64,000 nucleotides of DNA from Acidovorax sp. T1 (GTDB lineage: Bacteria > Pseudomonadota > Gammaproteobacteria > Burkholderiales > Burkholderiaceae_C), in assembly GCF_002176815.1 (NCBI RefSeq), contig NZ_CP021648.1:3294001-3358000 (forward strand), written 5' to 3'. Each line of letters begins with the position of its first letter. The first letter of the stretch is position 1. Made by a program: the position numbers and the translations under genes. Below the pieces are notes generated by a model that worked only from the letters and a program-made list of their open reading frames with translations, had not been told where the DNA came from and did not search any database. Of this stretch, positions 45,487 through 54,600 are shown piece after piece.

Positions 45487-45541
45487 GGGCTGGGGTTCAG
45501 TCAGGGTACGGGGTCGAAAAAAGATGTTGCAGGCGCCAGGT

Positions 45542-46525
45542 TCAATCCAGCGTCACGCCAGAGGCCTTGACCCGCTCGGCCTGCAGCTTGCTGTTGCCGC
45601 TCAAATAAGCCTTGAACTCCACTGGGGTAGAGGCCACCGGCACATAGCTGAAGGCATCGATGTTTTTCTGGCGGAAGTCGGGCGTCGTGATAATGGCCCG
45701 GGTGCTGGCGGCGATCTTGTCCACTACTGCCGTCGGCGTGCCCTTGGGTGCCAGCAGGCCAATACTGAAGATGGCGTGGATATCTTTGACTCCCGCCTCC
45801 TTGAAGGTGGGTACCTGGGGCAGGGCTGCGCTGCGAGTCTCGGACGACACTGCAAGGGGCTTCAGTGCGCCACTCTTCACATGCTGCTCGATGACCGACA
45901 CGGCCAGCACCGCTGCGTCCACCTGGCCTGCAATCACATCGGGAATCAGGTTGGCCGCGCCCCGGTAGGGTACGTGGGTCATGGAGATGCCTTCCTGCTT
46001 TTCAAAGGTCACCATCGGCAGGTGGGCAATGCCGCCCGCACCAGAAGATCCATAGCTCAGCGGCTTGCCCTGGGCCTTGGCCTTGCGCGCCAGTTCCACG
46101 AATTCCGAAACGGTGTTGGCCGGGGTGTTCTTGTGCGTGAACAGCATCAGCGGCAAATTGACCAGCTGGCTGATGGGCACGAAGTCGGTCTCCACGTTGT
46201 AGGGAAGCTTTTTGTAGAGGTGCGGGCTCATGGTGAGCGAAGCCTCGGTGCCGGCGAACAGGGTGTAGCCGTCAGGCGCGCTTTTGGCGACCTGGTCGGC
46301 GCCGATGATTTCGTTGGCGCCGGGCTTGTTGAGCACCACCACCGGCTGCTTCCAGCTATCGGACAGTTGCTGGCCCAAAGCGCGGATGAAGTTGTCCACC
46401 GGCCCGCCGGCGGAATACGGCACGACGATGGTCACGGGCTTGCTGGGATAGGTCTGCGCGGCGGCGACCGACGCTAAAAGGCCCAGGGCCAGCGCGGTCA
46501 GAGTGGTTTTGGCTTGTTGTTGCAT
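45542..46525 (-). CDS. Bug/TctC-family periplasmic binding protein
   Basis: 327 residues. Signal peptide of about 23 residues ending AAA, then YPSKPVTIVVPYSAGGPVD, LNKPGANEIIGADQVAK, MTHVPYRGAANLIPDVIAGQ and ALPQVPTFKEAGV. It binds an unknown carboxylic acid in the periplasm. No TctAB carrier is encoded nearby, so either it shares a distant carrier or it acts as a sensor. It lies within the ligase-MaoC-Bug-NMO-LysR gene run. Confidence 0.9.
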   Translation of the reverse strand: MQQQAKTTLTALALGLLASVAAAQTYPSKPVTIVVPYSAGGPVDNFIRALGQQLSDSWKQPVVVLNKPGANEIIGADQVAKSAPDGYTLFAGTEASLTMSPHLYKKLPYNVETDFVPISQLVNLPLMLFTHKNTPANTVSEFVELARKAKAQGKPLSYGSSGAGGIAHLPMVTFEKQEGISMTHVPYRGAANLIPDVIAGQVDAAVLAVSVIEQHVKSGALKPLAVSSETRSAALPQVPTFKEAGVKDIHAIFSIGLLAPKGTPTAVVDKIAASTRAIITTPDFRQKNIDAFSYVPVASTPVEFKAYLSGNSKLQAERVKASGVTLD

Positions 46526-46555
46526 GGTGTCTCCAGAGTTGTTGTGGTTGAAAAA

Positions 46556-47011
46556 TCAGGCAGCGGCCGGGCGCTTGAGGAGCAGCAGATCGCTGTGCCC
46601 CTCCTGCACAACCTGGTCGTGTTGGTCGCGCAACTGCAGGTGGCGCCCCAGGCGGCCCACGCGGGCGCTCTTGCCGGGGGCGAGCTCGGTAATCGTCATG
46701 TGCAAGCGCAAGGTCTGGCCGATCAGGATGGGGGCCTTGAAGGTCCATTCCTTGAGCGACAGCATCGCCACTGCGGTGCCGTCGAAAACCCCCATCTGGT
46801 GCATGAAACCGGTGAGCAAGGCCACGCCAAAGGCACCGTGGACGATGCGCTGGCCAAAGCGGGTGCCGGCGGCAAACTCGGCATCGGCGTGGATGGGGTT
46901 CCAGTCACCCGAAATCATGTTGAACAGGGTGAGGTCGGCTTCCGTCACCGTGCGGCCCGTGCTGGTGAATTGTTCGCCAACCGCGAAATCTTCAAAGTGA
47001 CGGGGGTTCAT
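46556..47011 (-). CDS. MaoC-like (R)-hydratase, hot-dog fold
   Basis: 151 residues. The hydratase-2 motif is present: FNMISGDWNPIHADAEFA with the catalytic Asp and His, followed by GQRIVHGAFGVAL. Expected to hydrate enoyl-CoA thioesters. The ATG at 47011 overlaps the ligase stop (ATGA), so both are translated together and probably act in one acid-degradation pathway. Confidence 0.9.
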   Translation of the reverse strand: MNPRHFEDFAVGEQFTSTGRTVTEADLTLFNMISGDWNPIHADAEFAAGTRFGQRIVHGAFGVALLTGFMHQMGVFDGTAVAMLSLKEWTFKAPILIGQTLRLHMTITELAPGKSARVGRLGRHLQLRDQHDQVVQEGHSDLLLLKRPAAA

Positions 47012-48639
47012 GCGTGCTCCTGAGGGGCTGGGGCTTCGGCGGCAAGGCGTTCCTGCGCCATCTGGCGCAATTGCGCACGGGAAATCTTGTTGCCATTGGC
47101 ACCCTGGGTCAGCGGGAAAGCAGGCAGCGTCCACACCCGCTGGGGGACCTTGTAGTTCGCGATGGACTGGCGCAGCTTTGCGACCAATTCGGCCATGTCT
47201 GGCGCACCGCCCGCCTCGGGAACGATGAAGGCCACCGGGCGATCCTGGCCCTGGATCGGCACCGCAACCACCTGGGCTTCGCGCACCCCGGGATCGCGCT
47301 GCAGCAGTTCTTCGATTTCTGCCGGGTTGACCAGGTTGCCGCCCAAACGCACGGCGTCTCCCATGCGGGTCTCGAACACCAGGCTGCCATCAGGCCGCAG
47401 ATGGCCCAGATCACCCGTCTTGAAATAGCCCTCGGTCATGGCCTCCTGGGTAGCCGCGGGATTGCCGAAGTAGCCCTGGAACAAGCTGGGCGCCTGAATC
47501 TCGATCTGCCCCGAATGCCCCTGTGCCAGCAACTGGCCCGTGGCTTCGTCGCGAATACGGATGCGTGCCAGCGCCCCCGCCACCGGTACGCCACCGCCCT
47601 CCAGGCGCTGCGTCAGCGGCGCGTCGCTGGCCTGGGCCGAGAAAACGGCCAGCACCTCGCTGGAACCATACAGACCGTGCAGCGGAATGCCCCGCGCGCA
47701 GCAGGCCTGGGCGATTTCGGTGAAATTCGACGTAAACGCGCCAAAGCCAAAAAAGCGCAGCGATGGAAACGGCCGCGCCGCCTCTGAAGTTTCCGCCAGG
47801 CGACGCACCATCTCGTCGCTGCCAAAGCAATGCGTCACCACATGGCGTACCAGCAGCGCGGCGGCTTCGTCGGCCTCGAACAAGGCCGGCAGAACCACCG
47901 GCGCACCAGCAGCGAATGCGGCCAGGGTGCTGTTCAGTCCGAAAGCGCCGCACAGGGGCAGCAGCGTCAACAAGCATGCGCCAGGCTCGCCAAGCCGGTA
48001 GGCCGCCGCGCAACGCAGCGCATGGTCCACCAAAGTGCGCTGCGGATGCATGACCAGCTTAGGCGCCTTGGTGGTACCCGAGGTGGAGAACAGCACCACC
48101 GTGGTGTCGGGGTCCGATTCGTCCGGGCCTGTTTCGGGAGGGCATTGCTGCCAGTTCAATGGCATCAGCGGCCAGACCAACCCAGCGGGAAGATCCGCAG
48201 CACTGCAGGGCCCAGCGCCATCGCTGCCCAACACGGCTATTTGCTGCAAATCAGGCACCCGTGCGGCGTCAAGATCCGCCAAGATGGCAAGAAAATCCAG
48301 CCGCTGGTGGGGCAACTGCGTCACCAGCAAGCGGGCGCCGCTGGTGCGCAAGATGTGGGCCACCTCTTCCTGCCGATAGCGGGTATTGACCGCCGCCACC
48401 GTGGCACCGATGCGCCCGGCCGCCATCAGCAACGCCAGCCACTCAACCCGGTTCACCAGCCAGACAGCCATCCGGTCACCCGGCCCTATGCCCACCGAAC
48501 GCAACCAGGCCGTCATGCACTGCACCTGATGCGCCAACGACGTCACCGTAGTGATTCTCTCGCCATGCGCAAAGGCCGTGGCCTGCGGATCAGCCTCCAG
48601 GCGGGCCTTCATCAGCGCAGAAAAACGTAGATCCGACAC
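47008..48639 (-). CDS. Acyl-CoA synthetase (AMP-forming)
   Basis: 543 residues, ANL superfamily. The AMP-binding P-loop is FSTSGTTKAPKLVMH, with a YGSSE motif, GYFKTGDLGHLRPDG and the C-terminal catalytic Lys region GANGNKISRAQL. It activates an unidentified carboxylic acid as its CoA ester. Start GTG 48639 is chosen because GGAAGGAG lies 8 bases upstream; an in-frame TTG at 48678 has no such site. It heads the five-gene minus-strand run. Confidence 0.9.
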   Translation of the reverse strand: MSDLRFSALMKARLEADPQATAFAHGERITTVTSLAHQVQCMTAWLRSVGIGPGDRMAVWLVNRVEWLALLMAAGRIGATVAAVNTRYRQEEVAHILRTSGARLLVTQLPHQRLDFLAILADLDAARVPDLQQIAVLGSDGAGPCSAADLPAGLVWPLMPLNWQQCPPETGPDESDPDTTVVLFSTSGTTKAPKLVMHPQRTLVDHALRCAAAYRLGEPGACLLTLLPLCGAFGLNSTLAAFAAGAPVVLPALFEADEAAALLVRHVVTHCFGSDEMVRRLAETSEAARPFPSLRFFGFGAFTSNFTEIAQACCARGIPLHGLYGSSEVLAVFSAQASDAPLTQRLEGGGVPVAGALARIRIRDEATGQLLAQGHSGQIEIQAPSLFQGYFGNPAATQEAMTEGYFKTGDLGHLRPDGSLVFETRMGDAVRLGGNLVNPAEIEELLQRDPGVREAQVVAVPIQGQDRPVAFIVPEAGGAPDMAELVAKLRQSIANYKVPQRVWTLPAFPLTQGANGNKISRAQLRQMAQERLAAEAPAPQEHA

Positions 48640-48989
48640 GGTTTGAGCTCCTTCCGGGACAACGGGCTTGAGGGGCAATCACGATTGCGTGCTTTTTGGT
48701 GCACATAGAGCATCGATTGCTGTTGCGGATGATTGTTTCAACAGGATCATCATTCCGGAAGACGGTCAAAACACAATTGATTGGTGCTTCACCCACATCA
48801 ATTGTTCGGGTTTACACCTATCGCAACCCGAACGTGGCCCGCCGCCCGCCATGCCCTCACCTGGGAAACCGGCTTTAAACGTTGTCAGCCGATCTGCAAG
48901 ACGCCCAGGACAGATCAACCCACCATGGGCAGGTGAGCCTGCAGAAACCGACGTAGAAAGCACACCCGCAGCCGACGCATCAAGTTCAA

Positions 48990-49020
48990 CCGAAAGTCGA
49001 TCGCCGCGCACAAGTGATTT
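48990..49020 (+). pseudogene. DctP C-terminal remnant A
   Basis: Codons for RKSIAAHK and a TGA stop match the last codons of the intact dctP (EKSIAARK, stop), and the similarity continues into the following hairpin repeat exactly as it does downstream of dctP. Confidence 0.75.
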
Positions 49021-49021
49021 C

Positions 49022-49072
49022 CGCTATCAAAACAAGAGCTTTTAGCGCACGAATATCAATGGCTGGTGGCCA
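49022..49072 (+). repeat. Hairpin repeat, copy 8
   Basis: CGCTATCAAAACAAGAGCTT is identical to the copy after dctP; the second arm is degraded (GGCTGGTGGCC), so it no longer forms a good hairpin. Confidence 0.75.
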
Positions 49073-49390
49073 TTTCGCCTGCATGCAGAAGGCCGCTGCG
49101 GTTGCACTCCTGCTGCTTGGCGGTGTGCAGCGCACGGTCAGCGCGCGAATGCAGGGGCCGAAGTGCGGATCAGCCGGCCCCAGGCCTATCACGCCAAAGC
49201 TGCCGGGAAACCGCAGCGCCTGGTATTCGGGGCTGCGGCGGGCGGCGGCAACAGCCGGGCGGATGCGTTCGGCGATGGCCTGCGCAGCATCGGCGGGCAC
49301 GCCGGGCAGCCGGATGCAGAACTCCTCGCAGCCAGTGAGGGCGGCCAGTTGGCCACGCCGGTCAGGCTGTCGGTGTGAACCTGGCAGAGA
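49055..49390 (-). pseudogene. Degraded GGDEF-domain gene fragment
   Basis: On the minus strand the pieces of a GGDEF domain appear in order but in different frames: VHTDSLTGVANW (domain start), LTGCEEFCIRLPGVPADAAQ (signature, with Cys for the second Gly), PGSFGVIGLGP and RADRALHTAKQQECNRSGLL (domain end). About 70 residues between the start and the signature are missing, and at least one further frameshift lies near 49120. It cannot make an active cyclase. Confidence 0.75.
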
Positions 49391-49428
49391 AGTCGATCGC
49401 GGCGCGCAAGCAAGCCAATCGCTCCTAA
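49374..49428 (+). pseudogene. DctP C-terminal remnant B
   Basis: GTGAACCTGGCAGAGAAGTC and the following GATCGCGGCGCGCAAG encode VNLAEKSIAARK, identical to the end of the intact DctP, then QANRS and a stop. It is followed by a hairpin repeat copy. Confidence 0.8.
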
Positions 49429-49474
49429 AACAATAGCTTCTAGCGCTTGTATATCAAGCGCTAGAAGCTATTTG
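49420..49474 (+). repeat. Hairpin repeat, copy 9, perfect palindrome
   Basis: ATAGCTTCTAGCGCTTG (49433-49449) and CAAGCGCTAGAAGCTAT (49455-49471) pair over 17 bp with a 5-base loop. It is the most regular copy in the window. Confidence 0.9.
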
Positions 49475-49556
49475 TATGCCTAAACTCAATCCACAGCCAC
49501 AACAGGCAGGACCCATCGCCACTGCCCGTTACCTGCCTCTCCACGTCCACTCAAAC

Positions 49557-49567
49557 TGGTAGGACCA
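49557..49567. promoter_or_regulatory. LldR-like operator, upstream site
   Basis: TGGT-AGG-ACCA, an inverted repeat of the FadR/LldR type (TGGTnnnACCA). It lies upstream of the possible -10 TATAAG at 49612-49617. Confidence 0.55.
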
Positions 49568-49671
49568 AAAAACCCAAACCACCGCGAAAAACCATGACTC
49601 AGTATTTACCCTATAAGATTTGGCCCGCCAGAAGGCGCAAAATACGACCAATTCGCACGGATGGAGCATTT

Positions 49672-49684
49672 TTGGTCATACCAA
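49672..49684. promoter_or_regulatory. LldR-like operator, downstream site
   Basis: TTGGT-CAT-ACCAA is a perfect inverted repeat matching the known LldR/PdhR-type site TTGGTnnnACCAA. Together with the upstream site, centres 116 bp apart, it brackets the candidate lctP promoter, as the two operators do in E. coli lldPRD. Confidence 0.7.
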
Positions 49685-49872
49685 TTTAGTCCAACGTCTA
49701 CCAATGAAGGCAAGGCGCCCCGCCTGCTTTCATGCCAGCCCACCCCTCAGGCGCCCTGCCCTGCGGGGCCAGCGGCCGGAGACAACGCTGCCCCAAAGCG
49801 GCGCATCCACTGCGGTGAAGAAAGCCAGGGGCCACGGGCCCTTGTCTGCGTTTCAATGCCTCACTGACCGTT

Positions 49873-51564
49873 ATGCAAACCGTCTGGCAACAAAACTACG
49901 ACCCGGCTGGGAACATCTGGCTGTCTGCGCTCGTAGCCCTGATTCCCATCGTCTTTTTCTTTCTGGCCCTGACCAAGTTGCGGCTCAAGGGCCACCAGGC
50001 GGGCACCGTGACCGTGCTGCTGGCGCTGGGCGTGGCCTTGCTCTTCTACAAGATGCCGGTCAGCGCCGCGCTGGCCTCGGCCGTGTATGGCTTCTTCTAC
50101 GGTCTGTGGCCCATCGCCTGGATCATTGTGGCGGCCGTGTTTCTGTACAGGCTGTCGGTCAAGACCGGGCAGTTCGACGTCATTCGCAGCTCCATCCTGT
50201 CGGTCACGCACGACCAGCGCTTGCAGCTCATTCTGGTGGGCTTTTGCTTTGGTGCATTTTTGGAAGGCGCGGCCGGTTTTGGCGCGCCGGTGGCCATCAC
50301 CGCCGCGCTGCTGGTGGGCCTGGGCTTCAAGCCGCTGTATGCCGCTGGCCTGTGCCTGATCGCCAACACCGCCCCCGTCGCCTTTGGCGCGATGGGCATT
50401 CCCATCATCGTGGCAGGCCAGGTGTCGGGTATCGACCCGTTCATCATCGGCCAGATGGCCGGGCGCCAGCTGCCCTTCATGACGATCCTGGTGCTGTTCT
50501 GGATCATGGCGATCATGGACGGCTGGCGCGGCGTGAAGGAGACCTGGCCCGCCGTGCTGGTGGGTGGTGGCTCGTTCGCGCTGGTGCAGTTTCTGACAGC
50601 CAACTTCATCGGCCCCGAGCTGCCCGACATCACCTCGGCCATCGTCTCGCTGATTGCCCTGACGGCCTTCCTCAAGGTGTGGCAACCCAAGCACATCTTC
50701 CGCTTTGACACCAGCGACAACGCCACGGCCAGCGTCGCCGCCAACACCACGGCCCAGCCGGCGGCCAGCGCCGCAACGCCCCTCACCGCAGGCGCCATCC
50801 TCAAGGCCTGGTCGCCCTTCATCATTCTGACGGGCATGGTCACGCTGTGGAGCGTCAAGCCCTTCAAGGCGTTGTTCGCCGCAGGCGGGCCCCTGGCCTC
50901 CACCATCATCAGCATCCCCGTGCCCATGCTCGACCAGCTGGTGGCCAAGATGCCGCCCGTGGTGGCCGCTGCCACGCCCTACGGCGCGGTGTACACCTTC
51001 AACTGGCTGGCCGCCACCGGCACGGCCATCCTGATCGCGGCCGTCCTGACCATTGCCTTTGCCCGCTTCTCCCCCGCCAAGGCCGTGGCCACGCTGGGCG
51101 AGACGGTGCGCGAGCTGGTCATCCCCATCTACTCCATCGGTATGGTGCTGGCCTTTGCGTTCGTGGCCAACTACTCGGGCCTGTCGGCCACGCTGGCCCT
51201 GGCGCTGGCCCACACGGGCAAGGCGTTCACCTTCTTCTCGCCCTTTCTGGGCTGGATTGGCGTGTTCCTCACGGGCTCAGACACCTCGGCCAACGCCTTG
51301 TTTGGCGCGCTGCAGGCCACCACAGCCAACCAGCTCGGTCTGTCGCCCGTGCTCACCGTGGCGGCCAACACCACGGGCGGCGTCACCGGCAAGATGATTT
51401 CGCCCCAGTCCATCGCCATCGCCTGCGCGGCCGTGGGCCTGGCGGGCAAGGAATCGGACCTGTTCCGCTTCACGGTCAAGCACAGCCTGGTGTTCGCCGC
51501 CATCATCGGCATCATCTGCACGCTGCAGGCCTATGTGTTTACGTGGATGATTCCGGGTCATTGA
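49873..51564 (+). CDS. lctP: L-lactate permease
   Basis: 563 residues, inner-membrane proton-lactate symporter of the LctP/LldP family with about 13 helices. Family motifs include [33 protein letters not shown] and [16 protein letters not shown]. The first gene of an lctP-lldR-lldD operon. No strong Shine-Dalgarno sequence precedes ATG 49873. Confidence 0.95.
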   Translation: MQTVWQQNYDPAGNIWLSALVALIPIVFFFLALTKLRLKGHQAGTVTVLLALGVALLFYKMPVSAALASAVYGFFYGLWPIAWIIVAAVFLYRLSVKTGQFDVIRSSILSVTHDQRLQLILVGFCFGAFLEGAAGFGAPVAITAALLVGLGFKPLYAAGLCLIANTAPVAFGAMGIPIIVAGQVSGIDPFIIGQMAGRQLPFMTILVLFWIMAIMDGWRGVKETWPAVLVGGGSFALVQFLTANFIGPELPDITSAIVSLIALTAFLKVWQPKHIFRFDTSDNATASVAANTTAQPAASAATPLTAGAILKAWSPFIILTGMVTLWSVKPFKALFAAGGPLASTIISIPVPMLDQLVAKMPPVVAAATPYGAVYTFNWLAATGTAILIAAVLTIAFARFSPAKAVATLGETVRELVIPIYSIGMVLAFAFVANYSGLSATLALALAHTGKAFTFFSPFLGWIGVFLTGSDTSANALFGALQATTANQLGLSPVLTVAANTTGGVTGKMISPQSIAIACAAVGLAGKESDLFRFTVKHSLVFAAIIGIICTLQAYVFTWMIPGH

Positions 51565-51587
51565 AACCCTGAATCCGAGAGCCCCCC

Positions 51588-52367
51588 ATGCGCCTAGCCG
51601 ATCACGTTGTCGAAAAACTGCTTGCCCTGGTGCAAGACCGCGGACTGCAGCCCGGACAAAAGCTGCCCGCCGAACGGCAACTGGCCGAGGTGCTCGGGGT
51701 GTCGCGCACCTCGGTGCGCGAAGCCATCCAGAAGCTCACCAGCCAGGGCGTGCTCTCGGCCCGGCGCGGCGATGGCACCTATGTGCAGCAGACCCACCAA
51801 CCCGCAGCGTGGCTGCAGGGCGCCATGGTGCCACTGGCGGGCCTGATCGAATCCGACCCCCACTACCGCTACGACGTGCTGGAAACGCGCCATGCGCTGG
51901 AGACCAGCACCGCCTGGCTGGCAGCGCAGCGCGCCACCGCGCAAGACAAGGCGCACATCCAGCGCTGCTTTGAAGTGATGCTGCAGCACCAGCAAAGCGG
52001 CCACGCCGAGCTGGCAGCACGCGCCGATGCGCAGTTCCACCTGGCCATTGCCGAGGCCTCGCACAACCTGGTGCTGGTGCAGGTGATGCACAGCCTGTTC
52101 ACCGTGGTGCTGTCCACCGTGGAGCGCAACCGCCACGACATGTTCCGCCTGAGCGCCCCCGTCACGCTGCAAGCGCTCACGGCGCAGCACCAGGCGCTGA
52201 TGCAGGCCATTGTGGACGGCGACCCACAACGCGCGCGCGAGTGCATTGGCGAGCACCTGGAGCATGTGCGCACCACCATCCAGCGCATGGACGAAGACCG
52301 CGCACGGCGCGAACGTTCCACGCGCCTTCCCCTTGACCTGGCGCCAACGCTGCAGCCAGCAGCGTAG
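51588..52367 (+). CDS. lldR: GntR/FadR-family regulator LldR
   Basis: 259 residues. An N-terminal winged helix ([20 protein letters not shown]) and a C-terminal FCD effector domain (about 85-225) with the metal/ligand residues RHALE, H in [12 protein letters not shown] and H in [11 protein letters not shown]. Lactate-responsive repressor inferred from its place between lctP and lldD. The TTGGTnnnACCAA sites upstream of lctP fit its family. Confidence 0.9.
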   Translation: MRLADHVVEKLLALVQDRGLQPGQKLPAERQLAEVLGVSRTSVREAIQKLTSQGVLSARRGDGTYVQQTHQPAAWLQGAMVPLAGLIESDPHYRYDVLETRHALETSTAWLAAQRATAQDKAHIQRCFEVMLQHQQSGHAELAARADAQFHLAIAEASHNLVLVQVMHSLFTVVLSTVERNRHDMFRLSAPVTLQALTAQHQALMQAIVDGDPQRARECIGEHLEHVRTTIQRMDEDRARRERSTRLPLDLAPTLQPAA

Positions 52368-52399
52368 CCGCGCACTCCCACATCCATAAGAGAGCCATC

Positions 52400-53539
52400 G
52401 TGATCATCTCCTCCAGCGCCGACTACCGCGCAGCAGCGCAAAAGTTCCTCCCCCCCTTCCTGTTCCACTACATCGACGGCGGCGCCTACGCCGAGCAAAC
52501 GCTACGCCGCAACGTGGATGACCTGGCCGCCGTGGCACTGCGCCAGCGCGTGCTCAAGGACATGAGCCAACTGGACACCAGCATCGAGCTGTTTGGCGAG
52601 AAACTCTCGATTCCCGTGGCGCTGTCACCCGTGGGCCTGACCGGCATGTACCGCCGCCGGGGTGAAGTGCAGGCCGCGCGCGCCGCCGACGCGCATGGCA
52701 TTCCGTTCACCATGTCCAGCGTGTCGGTCTGCCCGATTGAAGAGGTGGCCCCCAAACTCAAGCGCCCCATGTGGTTCCAGCTGTACGTGCTGAAAGACCG
52801 GGGCTTCATGCAGAACGCGCTGGAGCGCGCGCAGGCCGCAGGCTGCTCTACCCTGGTGTTCACCGTGGACATGCCCGTGCCCGGCGCGCGCTACCGTGAT
52901 GCGCATTCGGGCATGAGCGGCCCCAACGCCCCGCTGCGCCGCTACTGGCAGGCCATGACGCACCCGCGCTGGGCGGTGGATGTGGGGCTGCTGGGCCGCC
53001 CGCACGACCTGGGCAACATCTCGGCCTACCGCGGCAGCCCCACGGGCCTGCAGGACTACATGGGCTACCTGGGCGCCAACTTCGATCCCTCGATCTCGTG
53101 GAAAGACCTGGAGTGGATCCGCGCCTTCTGGAAGGGCCCGATGGTCATCAAGGGCATCCTGGACCCCGAAGACGCCAAGGACGCCGTGCGCTTTGGCGCC
53201 GACGGCATCATCGTCTCCAACCACGGCGGCCGCCAGCTCGACGGCGTGCTGTCGTCGGCGCGTGCATTGCCTGCCATTGCCGATGCGGTGAAGGGGCAGA
53301 TCAAGATCCTGGCCGACTCGGGCATCCGCAACGGGCTGGACGTGGTGCGCGCCATCGCCCTGGGCGCGGACTGCGCCATGATCGGCCGCGCCTACATCTA
53401 CGCGCTGGCAACGGCGGGCGAGGCCGGTGTGAAGCACCTGCTGGAGCTGCTGGAGAAAGAAATGCGCGTGGCCATGACCCTGACCAGCGTGGCCAAGGTG
53501 GCCGACATCACGGGGGACCTGCTGGTGCGCGAAGCCTGA
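52400..53539 (+). CDS. lldD: FMN-dependent L-lactate dehydrogenase
   Basis: 379 residues. Membrane-associated quinone-linked enzyme that oxidises L-lactate to pyruvate. Family features are [20 protein letters not shown], the FMN segment [10 protein letters not shown], active-site His/Arg in [13 protein letters not shown] and the [19 protein letters not shown] phosphate site. Start GTG 52400 has AAGAGAG upstream. Last gene of the lactate operon. Confidence 0.95.
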   Translation: MIISSSADYRAAAQKFLPPFLFHYIDGGAYAEQTLRRNVDDLAAVALRQRVLKDMSQLDTSIELFGEKLSIPVALSPVGLTGMYRRRGEVQAARAADAHGIPFTMSSVSVCPIEEVAPKLKRPMWFQLYVLKDRGFMQNALERAQAAGCSTLVFTVDMPVPGARYRDAHSGMSGPNAPLRRYWQAMTHPRWAVDVGLLGRPHDLGNISAYRGSPTGLQDYMGYLGANFDPSISWKDLEWIRAFWKGPMVIKGILDPEDAKDAVRFGADGIIVSNHGGRQLDGVLSSARALPAIADAVKGQIKILADSGIRNGLDVVRAIALGADCAMIGRAYIYALATAGEAGVKHLLELLEKEMRVAMTLTSVAKVADITGDLLVREA

Positions 53540-53560
53540 ACGGCGCCACACAGACCACAA

Positions 53561-53618
53561 TCGCTATGCATTTAATAGCTGCTTGCGCTTGATAGATAAG
53601 CGCTAGAGGCCATTTTGA
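53561..53618 (+). repeat. Hairpin repeat, copy 10
   Basis: TCGCTATGCATTTAATAGCT, GCTTGCGCTTGATAGATAAG and CGCTAGAGGCCATTTTGATG. It lies between the convergent lldD and dehydrogenase genes and is the closest match to the insert in dapF. Confidence 0.85.
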
Positions 53619-53621
53619 TGC

Positions 53622-54554
53622 TCATAGCGGCGTCACAGGCGCCTCGCCCGCCAGGTGGCGGCGGGCGTTTTCCATGAAGCGATCCACCGAAGCCTGCACC
53701 GCTTCGGGCGACCAGCCCGCCACATGGGGCGTGAGCACCACGTTGTCCAGGTCCAGCAGCTCGGCCGGAGGCGCGGGCTCGCTCTCGTACACATCCAGGC
53801 CTGCTGCCGCAATGCGGCCTTCGCGCAGCGCGGCGGCCAGGGCGGTGGTGTCGATCACGCTGCCGCGCGCGATGTTGACCACCACGCCACGTGGACCCAG
53901 GGCGTTGAGCACCGTCGCGTTCACCAAGTGCTTGGTGCCTGCGCCGCCCGGCGTGGCGACCACGAGGAAGTCTGCCCACCCGGCCAGCGCCACCACATCG
54001 GCAAAGTAGCGGTAGGGCACGTCGGTGCGCGCGCTGCGGTTGTGGTAACCCACCTCGATCTCGAAGCCCAGCGCGCGCTGGGCGATCTTCTTGCCGATGG
54101 TGCCCAGGCCGATGATGCCCAAGCGTTTGTGCGACACGTTGGGCGGCAACGGCAAGGCCGTGCGCCAGATGCCTGCGCGCGTGGCCTTGTCCAGCGGCAG
54201 GATGCGGCGCTGCGCGGCAATCAGCAGGCCCCAGGCGTGGTCGGCCACACAGTCGTCGTTGGTGCCTGCGCCCGTGGCCACCACGATGCCGCGCGCCTTG
54301 GCGTGGGCCACGGCCACGTTCTCGTAGCCCGCGCCCAGCGTGCAGATCAGCGTGAGCGCAGGCAGCGCATCGATCTGCGCCGGGCCCAGGCCCACCGCAC
54401 CGATGGTGAGCACCACGCGCACGCGGCTGCCGTGCTGCGCCATGGCGGCGGCGGCCTGCGGCGCGTCGGGGGCGTAGATCACTTCAAAGGTCTGGGCCAT
54501 CTGGGCGATGTGCTCTTCAGACAGAAACATGAGGGCGAGAAGGACGGGCTTCAT
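53622..54554 (-). CDS. D-2-hydroxyacid dehydrogenase, NAD(P)-dependent
   Basis: 310 residues. A glyoxylate/hydroxypyruvate reductase-like protein with Rossmann motif GIIGLGTIGKKIA and the catalytic triad of the family: Arg in NIARGSVIDT, Glu in GLDVYESEP, His in VVLTPHVAGWS. It would reduce a 2-oxoacid or oxidise a D-2-hydroxyacid; the exact substrate is open. Convergent with the L-lactate operon, perhaps linked to 2-hydroxyacid use. Confidence 0.9.
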   Translation of the reverse strand: MKPVLLALMFLSEEHIAQMAQTFEVIYAPDAPQAAAAMAQHGSRVRVVLTIGAVGLGPAQIDALPALTLICTLGAGYENVAVAHAKARGIVVATGAGTNDDCVADHAWGLLIAAQRRILPLDKATRAGIWRTALPLPPNVSHKRLGIIGLGTIGKKIAQRALGFEIEVGYHNRSARTDVPYRYFADVVALAGWADFLVVATPGGAGTKHLVNATVLNALGPRGVVVNIARGSVIDTTALAAALREGRIAAAGLDVYESEPAPPAELLDLDNVVLTPHVAGWSPEAVQASVDRFMENARRHLAGEAPVTPL

Positions 54555-54600
54555 GGGTCAAAAATCGCGAAAGAAAAACAGAGAAAAATGAAGGTGCAGT

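Larger units (their letters stand above)
48640..49872. other. 1.2-kb non-coding region with gene remnants and lctP control sites
   Basis: No intact gene is seen. It holds two DctP-tail remnants, each followed by a hairpin repeat copy, a broken GGDEF gene between them, and two LldR-like operators around a possible promoter of lctP. The 48640-48840 part is AT-richer and probably carries the promoter of the acyl-CoA synthetase operon. Confidence 0.7.

Noticed and set aside
48668..49045. A 125-residue plus-strand frame in the 48.7-49.0 kb gap
   Set aside because: No family pattern or ribosome site; its end runs through the DctP remnant and a repeat copy.
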